Origin: Chryseobacterium defluvii
GTDB lineage: Bacteria > Bacteroidota > Bacteroidia > Flavobacteriales > Weeksellaceae
DNA: 64,000 nucleotides
Assembly (NCBI RefSeq): GCF_003634775.1
Contig: NZ_RBXB01000003.1
Location: 372,001-436,000 of the forward strand
Reading direction: 5' to 3'
Shown: piece after piece, positions 41,872 to 49,591 of the stretch
How the letters are laid out: every line of letters begins with the position of its first letter
Numbering within the stretch: position 1 is the first letter of the stretch
Made by a program: the position numbers and the translations under genes
The notes under the pieces: model-generated
The model's database searches: none
What the model was told of the DNA's origin: nothing
The model's input: only the letters and a program-made list of their open reading frames with translations

Positions 41872-42909
41872 ATGAAAAAGACAACCATTCTTTCTTTGGA
41901 CGGAGGTGGAATAAGAGGAATCATTACCTGCATTATTCTGCGTTACATAGAAGAGCAGCTACAGTATCACGATAAGCCCAGCGCAAAGCTTGGAGATTAT
42001 TTCGATCTTGTCGCTGGAAGCAGTACAGGGGGACTGATTGCTTCTATCATTCTATGTCCTGATGGACACCAGAAAGCTAAATATTCTATTCAGAAAGGAC
42101 TAGAATTATATGCTGAAAAAGGTGGCGATATATTCCAGGTGTCTTTTTGGGAAAAACTGATCAACCCATTCGGTTTACTGAATGAAAAGATCTCCCAGGA
42201 AGCACTTGAAAAAAATCTGAATGATTTTTTTGGAAATTTAGAACTAAAAGAATTAATAAAACCCTGCTTAATAACAAGTTATGATATTGAAAACAGAAGA
42301 GCCAAGCTTTTCAACTCATGGAAAGCCCATTTGAGCAATGACAATTTTTATGTAAAAGATGTTTGCAGGGCTACCTCAGCGGCACCCACCTATTTTAGTC
42401 CGGTACAGATAAAATCTATGTATGGACAGATCTTCAGTTTGATTGATGGTGGAATGTTTGCCAATAATCCTGCACTTTGTGCCTATGCCGAAGCAAGAAA
42501 AACACCTTTTGCTGAAGTTTTGAAAAATCATCAGAAGCCCAACCATCCCGGCGTGAATGATATGATTATTGTTTCTATTGGAACCGGATTCGAATCCAGA
42601 AGTTATTCTTTCCGGAAACTCGAAAAAGCCGGAAAGATCGGATGGGTAAATCCTATTATTGATATTTTAATGTCAGCCAATGCGGAAACTGTTGATTATC
42701 AGCTTTGCCAGATGTTCCAGACATTGGGACAAAGAAACCAGAAGAATTATTACCGCATCAATCCATCATTGAAAAATGCTTCCCCTGCGATGGATAATGT
42801 AAGAAGATCTAATATTGAAAATCTGATTCAGGCCGGGTTAAGTTATATTGATGATAACAGAGAAATGCTCAATCAAATAGTACAAAAGCTCATCAAAAAC
42901 AAAATATAA
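41872..42909 (+). CDS. Patatin-like phospholipase
   Basis: The 345-aa protein has all patatin motifs: oxyanion loop SLDGGGIRG (8-16), nucleophile elbow GSSTG (Ser51), and the catalytic Asp in LIDGGMFANNP (Asp192). It is a cytoplasmic lipid hydrolase without signal peptide. CBASS phage-defence effectors (CapV) are of this type, but no CD-NTase lies beside it. Here it has its own WYL-type motif promoter between the endopeptidase gene and the toxin-like operon, so a role in membrane damage or lysis is a reasonable inference. Confidence 0.93.
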   Translation: MKKTTILSLDGGGIRGIITCIILRYIEEQLQYHDKPSAKLGDYFDLVAGSSTGGLIASIILCPDGHQKAKYSIQKGLELYAEKGGDIFQVSFWEKLINPFGLLNEKISQEALEKNLNDFFGNLELKELIKPCLITSYDIENRRAKLFNSWKAHLSNDNFYVKDVCRATSAAPTYFSPVQIKSMYGQIFSLIDGGMFANNPALCAYAEARKTPFAEVLKNHQKPNHPGVNDMIIVSIGTGFESRSYSFRKLEKAGKIGWVNPIIDILMSANAETVDYQLCQMFQTLGQRNQKNYYRINPSLKNASPAMDNVRRSNIENLIQAGLSYIDDNREMLNQIVQKLIKNKI

Positions 42910-42980
42910 GCTTTTTTACTTATATGTATAAAATATAAGCTTATCACATTATATTTTATTTTTCAAAAAGTTTTAAAACA

Positions 42981-43014
42981 CGTCAAGTTTTGTCGCTTTC
43001 ACCTCCTACTTTTG
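42981..43014 (+). promoter_or_regulatory. WYL-regulon promoter 3 (acidic small protein gene)
   Basis: CGTCAAGTTTTGTCG (42981-42995), 11 nt, TACTTTTG (43007-43014). One base differs from promoters 1 and 2. Confidence 0.83.
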
Positions 43015-43064
43015 AAGTATAAACCAAAGCACAAAATCAATCATTAAAAATTTTATAACAATCA

Positions 43065-43310
43065 TTGAGTTCAATATTGATTAATACTGAACAGCAGGAA
43101 TTATATCAAAATTTAACAAAAACTTTACCAACACAAGACATGGAAACGCTACATCACCATTCAGATATTATTTTTGATGAAGACCTCTATACCATTGAAT
43201 GGAGCGACATCGAAAATGCAGAGATAGACTATGAAAACTATCTTGATGAGATTGAAAATTTCTTCAGAGACGATTTTGAAAATGATATTCTTGAAGAAAA
43301 CATTTTATAA
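43065..43310 (+). CDS. Small, strongly acidic protein of unknown function
   Basis: The frame starts with TTG at 43065 (81 aa); an in-frame ATG at 43140 would give 56 aa (METLHHHSDIIFDEDLYTIE at its start). Roughly a third or more of the residues from there on are Asp or Glu, with almost no Lys or Arg. No family is recognised. It has its own WYL-type promoter, which supports it being real. Very acidic small proteins can be DNA mimics, chaperones for basic partners, or immunity-like proteins; none of these is shown. Confidence 0.65.
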   Translation: MSSILINTEQQELYQNLTKTLPTQDMETLHHHSDIIFDEDLYTIEWSDIENAEIDYENYLDEIENFFRDDFENDILEENIL

Positions 43311-43324
43311 AAAAAATTTAAACA

Positions 43325-43358
43325 CGCCAAGTTCTGTCGCCGTTCACCATTACCTTTG
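43325..43358 (+). promoter_or_regulatory. WYL-regulon promoter 4 (toxin-like operon)
   Basis: CGCCAAGTTCTGTCG (43325-43339), 11 nt, TACCTTTG (43351-43358). It begins 14 bp after the acidic-protein stop codon and drives the five-gene operon. The leader of about 119 nt includes a 17-codon ORF at 43403-43456. Confidence 0.84.
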
Positions 43359-43482
43359 AAACGCCAGTTAAGAACACAAAAACAATCATTTAGCTTTTAA
43401 TAATGTCTTTGAATTCACCATTCACAAAAATGCTGAACGGCCAGAACTGTGTTTAAAATCTAATCCATAAAATCATAAACTA

Positions 43483-45114
43483 ATGAACCTTCTTATTAAA
43501 AATTTTGGTGGAGATCCGGACCGGAAACCACCTAAAAAAATAAGGTCGTCAACTAAAGGGCATCTACTAAAAAGAGCCTTAAATCATAACCTTTTATACC
43601 TAAAATTAATGAAAACAAGAGATGAACTAAGACTTTATTTCGAGAATGGAGACAAGCCCACTCAGGAGCACTTCTGGGAATGGCAGAATTCCTACTGGCA
43701 TAAAGAGGAGAAAATTGATATGGAAAAGATCACAGGTCTGGAAAACGGACTTCCTAATCCTAATGATATCTATCCAGAAATAGATCAGGAAGGTAATGCA
43801 TCATTACAGTCCTATTTAGGAAAAAGAATGTTTATCTCAAAGGGAACGATAAACATTCCGGATAGTTTTGCCCCGGGTATGTCTATTACAAAAGTATCTA
43901 TTCCGGAAGGAGTCACGAATATTGGTGTCGGAGCCTTTATGAGTAATTTAATTTCAGAATTAAATCTTCCTCAAAGTATGGTGAGCATTAAAAACAATGC
44001 TTTCTATAATAATAAATTAAGCTCTATCCACTTACCAGAGGGCATTATTGATATTGCTCCCGGTGCTTTTGGATATAATATGTTGGAATCAGTACATATT
44101 CCTGAAACCCTTTCTGTAATTTCCGAATATGTTTTTGCCAATAATCAACTAAAAAACGTAAATATTCCGGATAATATCACAGAAATTAAAGAAGGAGCTT
44201 TCAATACCAATCTTTTAGAATCCGTCAGTCTTCCTTCAGGAATTATTAAATTGGGGAGATATGTTTTTGCCTACAACCAGTTAAGCTCTATAGAGATTCC
44301 TGATTCAATCACAGAAATTAATGAATGGGCATTCCAAAGTAACCAACTTACCTCTATAAGGCTTCCGGAAAATATTACAATGCTTGGAAATGGGGCTTTT
44401 GAAGGCAACAAAATTACTTCTATCAATATTCCGCAAGGGATTACACAGATCAGCAGCTCTGTTTTTATGAATAATCAATTAAAAGAGCTAAATATTCCTG
44501 AAACCGTTACGTATATCGGAGTAAACGCATTTGCAAATAATGCACTCACATCAGTGATTATTCCTAACTCTGTAACCTATATTGATGGTGCTGCTTTTCA
44601 AAACAATAAGTTAGCCTCTATTAATATTCCTGAAAACATTACCAAAATTGAAACCTCAGTTTTTACTAATAATGAATTGGTTTCATTCGAGATTTCTGAC
44701 AAGATTACAGAAATTGGTTCCGGAGCTTTCCAAAACAACAAGTTAACCTCAATCCATATTCCGGAGAGTGTTACCAGAGTTTTCGATACTGCATTTCAAA
44801 ACAACCAGCTCTCATCTCTCAGCATTCCGAAGAGCATTAAGAAGATTGAAAGAAGTTCATTTGCCGATAACAAGATTGCATCCCTCAATATTCCTAAAAA
44901 TATTTCATTTATCCAGGGAAGTGCGTTCAGAAATAATCAATTAACATCCGTAAACTTCGAAGGTGATGTTTATATCGGCTCGTTTGCTTTTGCCGGCAAT
45001 AATCTGACTCAAGTAATTCTAGGTGAAAATACCATATATCACTCTCAGACTTTTGATCCGGGTGTTGAAGTGATAGGCGGATTTATAGATAACTCTGTAG
45101 ATTATTATATGTAA
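43483..45114 (+). CDS. BspA-type leucine-rich repeat protein with phage-tail-like N-terminal motif
   Basis: The 543-aa protein has no signal peptide. Residues 44-90 (TRDELRLYFENGDKPTQEHF, then NSYWHKEEKIDMEKITGLEN) resemble a short N-terminal motif that I recall from Bacteroidota phage tail or receptor-binding proteins. From about residue 134 there are 17 LRR_5/BspA repeats of about 23 residues (pattern LTSIxIPExITxIxxxAFxNN). Such repeats bind proteins or surfaces. It is first in an operon with four other genes, the next starting 10 bp after its stop. I infer a targeting or receptor-binding subunit of a cytoplasmically stored complex. A later start at 43609 (MKTRDELR) is possible. Confidence 0.85.
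   Translation: MNLLIKNFGGDPDRKPPKKIRSSTKGHLLKRALNHNLLYLKLMKTRDELRLYFENGDKPTQEHFWEWQNSYWHKEEKIDMEKITGLENGLPNPNDIYPEIDQEGNASLQSYLGKRMFISKGTINIPDSFAPGMSITKVSIPEGVTNIGVGAFMSNLISELNLPQSMVSIKNNAFYNNKLSSIHLPEGIIDIAPGAFGYNMLESVHIPETLSVISEYVFANNQLKNVNIPDNITEIKEGAFNTNLLESVSLPSGIIKLGRYVFAYNQLSSIEIPDSITEINEWAFQSNQLTSIRLPENITMLGNGAFEGNKITSINIPQGITQISSSVFMNNQLKELNIPETVTYIGVNAFANNALTSVIIPNSVTYIDGAAFQNNKLASINIPENITKIETSVFTNNELVSFEISDKITEIGSGAFQNNKLTSIHIPESVTRVFDTAFQNNQLSSLSIPKSIKKIERSSFADNKIASLNIPKNISFIQGSAFRNNQLTSVNFEGDVYIGSFAFAGNNLTQVILGENTIYHSQTFDPGVEVIGGFIDNSVDYYM
43882..45030 (+). repeat. 17 tandem ~69-bp units encoding BspA-type LRRs
   Basis: The coding sequence repeats with a period of about 69 bp (23 codons). 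Seventeen units can be counted by the recurring [AV]F-x-x-N position. The units have diverged at nucleotide level but keep the protein pattern. Confidence 0.85.
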
Positions 45115-45124
45115 CAACTATGCA

Positions 45125-48100
45125 ATGAAAACAATACAAGAAACTGCGTCTGTATTTACAATCGGAGAATCCTTCGTAGGAGAAGGAATCATTAATTACA
45201 AATCAACAAATAATATGAATACAAACAATAATACATCACAAACACTTTTCAGGTTCGCCACCATGCGTAATGCTGAATTAACCGATCCAAAAAACAAAAC
45301 AAGAAGATTTATCTTCAGAGACTATGCGACTCAAAAAGGAGTTATTGACTCAAGAGTACAAGCCGGAGAAACTTTACAAAGAGTCTGTGAAACAATCAGT
45401 GGCCTAGTAATCGAAACAGAAAAATCATTAAGAGATAAAGATCCTGCATTCTATGAATTGGCTGTTTGGGTGGCCAGAAACAAAGCAACAGCAACCAAAG
45501 CTGAATTTGACAAAAAGTTCCATGAATATAAAAGCTCACAGCAGCCTTTTATTTCAATTGACTCTAAAATCTGGGATAACTTGATTTATCAGGTCGTTAC
45601 CCAAAAAGATTTTTATGCGAAGGAAACATTGATGCAATACTTGCATCTAAACCATATTCTTTTAACATATGATGGTTCAAGTGAAGAAATTTATCAGGAT
45701 ATTATCAAAGCTAAAGTAGTTCTTCCTAAGGAACTATTCAAGGTAGATCAGAGTTCATCCAATACAGGTCCAACTTCCAAAGCTCCTAATGTAATATTCA
45801 ATAAAGCCAATATGAAGTTTGCGGAAGCACAAATGCACCTTAACGCAAACAAAACGTTGCTTTCGGAATTAGAAAAGTTAGAAAACAGCTATAAGAAAGG
45901 GTACCAGGAAGCATATAAATCAGCTTATGAAGGCTATCAATCTGAAATTTCACCCGTTCAGAAAAGATATATGAATGATTTAGCCGACATGGAGAACAGA
46001 AAAACGGCTATTGAAAACAGGATTAAATATTTAACAGACCTGAGTCTGAAATATCCTGAAGATTCGGGAATTCGTGAAGAAATCTCGGCCTTGCAAGGAG
46101 ATCTTTTACGTTCCACGGTTCCCCTTCCGGAATATCCTTCATTTTCTTTTGAATATGCAAAAGAAATTGATGCCGATGCTTTATCTAAAAGTTTAAGCGA
46201 AGAAAGTGCTCAGGCTTTAAGCAGAGCATTTGGTGCGACCAACGTTATTTCAGCATTAACCGGAATTTCTACTTATGAAGAAATCAACCAGGTAATAGCA
46301 CAAAACAACCAGTCTTTACAGCAAACCGTTTTGGATAACACGGTATTGAACCCACAGGTTTCGGCTTCAGTAGGTGGTGTTGTAGTTCCCGTTACCAACT
46401 CATATAATAATACTTCAACCTGGGTGCCTTTCAGCGTACTGACCTTTTCGAGAAATGCATCAGAATGGAGTATTATGTTAACCATCAATAACCTTGCTCA
46501 GAATATTATTTCAGGAAGCTATAAGGTGACTCTTTCCGGCGGTGCTCAAATCACATCAAGCAATGTAACTTACTCTTCTACAGGAACTAACATTTTATTC
46601 GATGTAAATCCAAGAATTCCGGGAGATCAAACCGTAAACTTAAATGGCTTTATTCTTCAGGGTGAAGTGGTATTATCTGATGGCAAAACATATACGATGG
46701 ATGTTACATTAATCAGAGATCCATACCAGATAGACCGTATGATCAAGCAGGGTATCTTCAAAGGAAGCGGAGCTTTCGCATTGAAAGATATTAAGCCTGA
46801 GGTACCTACGGAAGGAAATCCAAAACCCGTACAGGGAACTTTCATCCCTTCAGGATTCGGAATGAAAAATATCGGAATTGCTGATTACCGTAAAGTTGAG
46901 CAAAGTACTTATGCTTATGTGGAAGGAGATGTAGCTCATATTGAGAACATTATGGCCAGGGAATATAAAGAAAGAGCGACAAGAAGATTAAAAAGAAGCG
47001 AATCCCAGACTACACAATCCAGCGAATCTGAAAAAGAAAAACTTACAGATACCACCTCTACGGACAGATATGAAATGCAGAATGAGGTCGCAAAAATTCT
47101 TCAGGAATCTAAGGATTTCTCAGCACAAGCTGGTTTCACCGCAAGTTGGGGAGTAGAAGGCGGAGCAAAATATGGATTAAGTGTTGGAGCCAATTATGCG
47201 ACCCATAATTCTAAAGAAGAAAGCAACAGGCAAGCTGTTACAAGCGCGAAAGATGTTACAGCTAGAGCTTTGGATAGAATCGTTACCAAAGTAAAAGAAG
47301 AACGTATCGACAAAATCCTGGAAGAATACGAAGAAAATAATAAGCACGGTTTCGACAATACCAAAGGTAATGACCATGTAGTAGGCGTTTACAGATGGGT
47401 AGATAAAGTAGTGAAAAACCAGATCTACAACTATGGCAAGCGTATGATGTTTGAATTTATGATTCCTGAGCCTGCAAAATTGCATAATCTGGGAATGCTG
47501 GTTTCTAAAAATCTGGAAAATCAATTGATAAAGCCAGTTGACCCAAGGGAATCTCCTGTTCATAAACTGGAAAACTTCTCTTCTTTACTTGATGAAACCA
47601 AATTTAAATATTGGATCAGCAAATACAATGTGGATACAGATAAAAAGCCAGAAGAAATCATCTACATCGGTAAAGCATTCTCTAATACGGTTGGAGATTC
47701 AAAAGAAAACGCCGAATGGGATGAAGCCATTGCAGGAGGTGCGGAAATTCAGATCCCTGAAAATTATGTAACTGTTGCTGCTATCGGGGTAATGCAAACC
47801 GGAGGAGAGGGAACATATGGTAACTTCCTGAGAATTGGTGGAAAAGCCATGAACGGAGGTGAGGTTACAATTAATAACTTCTATCAATCCGTTCCTGTAT
47901 CATTCTCTGTGATCGGTTCTCATGCGGTTGATGTAAACGCAAGTGTAAAATGTCAGTTAACTACTGAAGCTAGAAATGAATGGTTGCAAACAACATTCAA
48001 CAAAATTATTGAAGCCTATGAAGCAGAATTGGAAAAATATGAGCAGGCTTTAAATGATGCAAAAGCATTAGGAGTTCAGATCAAAGGTTCAAATCCGGGA

Positions 48101-49234
48101 TTCTACAGAAAGATAGAAAATACGATCTTAAGAAGAAACTGTATTTCTTATATGCTGGATCAAGATCCGACTGTAGAGCTCACTTTTGGGAAAAATAAAT
48201 ATTACCAGACCGATAATGCAGCCGAAACATTCACCAATACCGAAATTAAAGTAGATGGAACATTAGATAAATATGCCGCGTTCGTGAAATTCATGGAACA
48301 AGCCTTTGAATGGGAAATCATGAGCTACTATTTCTACCCATACTATTGGGGAAGTAGAGCAAATTGGGATGAATTGTACCAGTTTGATGATAATGACCCT
48401 GTTTTCAGAGCATTTATGCAATCTGGTATGGCCAGAGTAATTGTTACCGTAAGACCTGGATTTGAAGAAGCTGTAAGACATTTCCTTGCTACTGGTCAAA
48501 TCTGGAATGGTGGTGAGGTTCCTGTAATTGATGATCCGTTATTCCTATCTATCGTGGATGAAATGAAGAATCCTAAAGGTACTAAGGAAGGAGAACCATG
48601 GAGAGAAAAAATCCCTACTTCCCTTACCATTCTGCAAGCCGGATCTATTGGTCTTAAAGTAGAAAAGGCTCTTCCAGTTTACTGTGAAGCCGGGGTTAAG
48701 TTCGATGATAATCTTGGAGAAATGTGTATGAGCAATTTTGAATTGAATGATAATCAAATCGGACAATCTGCCGATAAATTGATTGAAATTACATTCAATC
48801 ATATGGATTCGCATAAAACTATCGCCGAAATGGACGAAGAGCAGGTATTTCCAAAAGTTTATGAATGTTTAGGAAATACCATAACTATCAATAGAGATGC
48901 TTCATGGTTTGGCGTACAGTCATCTACTGTCTTTTATAAAGCTCTTGCAGATGAGGTCTCTTCCATTGAAGGTGTAGAAGCTTTCCCTACGGGAGAAAAT
49001 GGTCTTACTTTCAGAATCAATATTTCCGAACTGAAAACATTTACATTTAGAAAACCGGGTGAAACGGACGATTTTGAATTACTAAAAATCTCTACAGATG
49101 CGGAAACATATGTAAAAGTCCATAGCCCGACAGCATACAATACTTCACAAAGAATCCTTGATAAAAATGGAGATGCTCTTACTCAGACAGAATTTACAGA
49201 CCGAGCTCCATTGTCTAAATTTTTAATTTCTTAA
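45125..49234 (+). CDS. 1369-aa protein of unknown family with a candidate beta-pore segment
   Basis: No signal peptide and no family that I can name. Visible parts: an N-terminal alpha-rich region; a coiled-coil-like stretch (about 230-325; LSELEKLENSYKKGYQEAYK); an Ig-like beta region (about 425-530); a Ser/Thr/Glu/Lys linker (KRSESQTTQSSESEKEK); then residues 665-694 (FSAQAGFTASWGVEGGAKYG, LSVGANYAT) with strict hydrophobic/small-polar alternation, as in membrane-inserting beta-hairpins. A C-terminal block from W1063 (WEIMSYYFYPYYWG, GMARVIVTVRPGFE, IWNGGEVPVIDDPLFLSIVD) looks conserved in type. Second gene of the WYL-controlled operon. I infer a pore-forming or translocating component. An alternative start is 45215. 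Confidence 0.8.
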   Translation: MKTIQETASVFTIGESFVGEGIINYKSTNNMNTNNNTSQTLFRFATMRNAELTDPKNKTRRFIFRDYATQKGVIDSRVQAGETLQRVCETISGLVIETEKSLRDKDPAFYELAVWVARNKATATKAEFDKKFHEYKSSQQPFISIDSKIWDNLIYQVVTQKDFYAKETLMQYLHLNHILLTYDGSSEEIYQDIIKAKVVLPKELFKVDQSSSNTGPTSKAPNVIFNKANMKFAEAQMHLNANKTLLSELEKLENSYKKGYQEAYKSAYEGYQSEISPVQKRYMNDLADMENRKTAIENRIKYLTDLSLKYPEDSGIREEISALQGDLLRSTVPLPEYPSFSFEYAKEIDADALSKSLSEESAQALSRAFGATNVISALTGISTYEEINQVIAQNNQSLQQTVLDNTVLNPQVSASVGGVVVPVTNSYNNTSTWVPFSVLTFSRNASEWSIMLTINNLAQNIISGSYKVTLSGGAQITSSNVTYSSTGTNILFDVNPRIPGDQTVNLNGFILQGEVVLSDGKTYTMDVTLIRDPYQIDRMIKQGIFKGSGAFALKDIKPEVPTEGNPKPVQGTFIPSGFGMKNIGIADYRKVEQSTYAYVEGDVAHIENIMAREYKERATRRLKRSESQTTQSSESEKEKLTDTTSTDRYEMQNEVAKILQESKDFSAQAGFTASWGVEGGAKYGLSVGANYATHNSKEESNRQAVTSAKDVTARALDRIVTKVKEERIDKILEEYEENNKHGFDNTKGNDHVVGVYRWVDKVVKNQIYNYGKRMMFEFMIPEPAKLHNLGMLVSKNLENQLIKPVDPRESPVHKLENFSSLLDETKFKYWISKYNVDTDKKPEEIIYIGKAFSNTVGDSKENAEWDEAIAGGAEIQIPENYVTVAAIGVMQTGGEGTYGNFLRIGGKAMNGGEVTINNFYQSVPVSFSVIGSHAVDVNASVKCQLTTEARNEWLQTTFNKIIEAYEAELEKYEQALNDAKALGVQIKGSNPGFYRKIENTILRRNCISYMLDQDPTVELTFGKNKYYQTDNAAETFTNTEIKVDGTLDKYAAFVKFMEQAFEWEIMSYYFYPYYWGSRANWDELYQFDDNDPVFRAFMQSGMARVIVTVRPGFEEAVRHFLATGQIWNGGEVPVIDDPLFLSIVDEMKNPKGTKEGEPWREKIPTSLTILQAGSIGLKVEKALPVYCEAGVKFDDNLGEMCMSNFELNDNQIGQSADKLIEITFNHMDSHKTIAEMDEEQVFPKVYECLGNTITINRDASWFGVQSSTVFYKALADEVSSIEGVEAFPTGENGLTFRINISELKTFTFRKPGETDDFELLKISTDAETYVKVHSPTAYNTSQRILDKNGDALTQTEFTDRAPLSKFLIS

Positions 49235-49245
49235 ATCTATAAATC

Positions 49246-49590
49246 ATGAGCCGGGTAAAACCCGAGGCTATTTGGCAGCACGAAAAAGTGCTGCCTTATA
49301 TCCTCACAACGTTGAAAAACAAGATTAGTGAAATTACTGCTGTTGAAAAGATTATTCTTTTTGGGAGCAGGGGAAGACTTCCTGAAGAACAATGGGAAGA
49401 ATTGGAAGGAAAAGACTGGGATATTCTGGTTCAAGCAAGATGTAAATTAAGAAATGCTCAAGTTCTGGTAGATAAAAACTATCATCTGGATCTTATCGTA
49501 TTAGATGAAGAACAATTCAAACACTTTAGCCAGCATAAAACAATTAAAGAAATTTTCCCGGTTAACATGTTGAATTTAAAACACAATTAA
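49246..49590 (+). CDS. Minimal nucleotidyltransferase (MNT/Pol beta superfamily)
   Basis: The 114-aa protein shows the nucleotidyltransferase core: FGSRGRLPEEQWEELEGKDW (G40-S41 of the GS motif), the DxD pair D57 and D59 in KDWDILV, and a third Asp in HLDLIVLDEE (D82). Stand-alone MNT proteins commonly pair with HEPN toxins, AMPylating them, but no HEPN gene is adjacent. It starts 11 bp after the 1369-aa protein gene and ends 1 bp before the toxin-like gene, so tight co-translation with the toxin is likely. It may modify a component of the operon; this is inference. Confidence 0.85.
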   Translation: MSRVKPEAIWQHEKVLPYILTTLKNKISEITAVEKIILFGSRGRLPEEQWEELEGKDWDILVQARCKLRNAQVLVDKNYHLDLIVLDEEQFKHFSQHKTIKEIFPVNMLNLKHN

Positions 49591-49591
49591 A

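Noticed and set aside
42901..42942. 13-bp direct repeat AAAATATAAGCTT at 42901 and 42930
   Set aside because: The first copy overlaps the end of the patatin gene, sequence is AT-rich, and no function or further copies are apparent.
43882..45030. Possible CRISPR-like array because of regular ~69-bp periodicity
   Set aside because: The period is a multiple of three, units are diverged and in frame, and the protein pattern is a clear BspA LRR solenoid.
41872..49590. CBASS defence system (patatin plus nucleotidyltransferase)
   Set aside because: The nucleotidyltransferase is a 114-aa minimal MNT, not a CD-NTase, and it is in a different transcription unit from the patatin.
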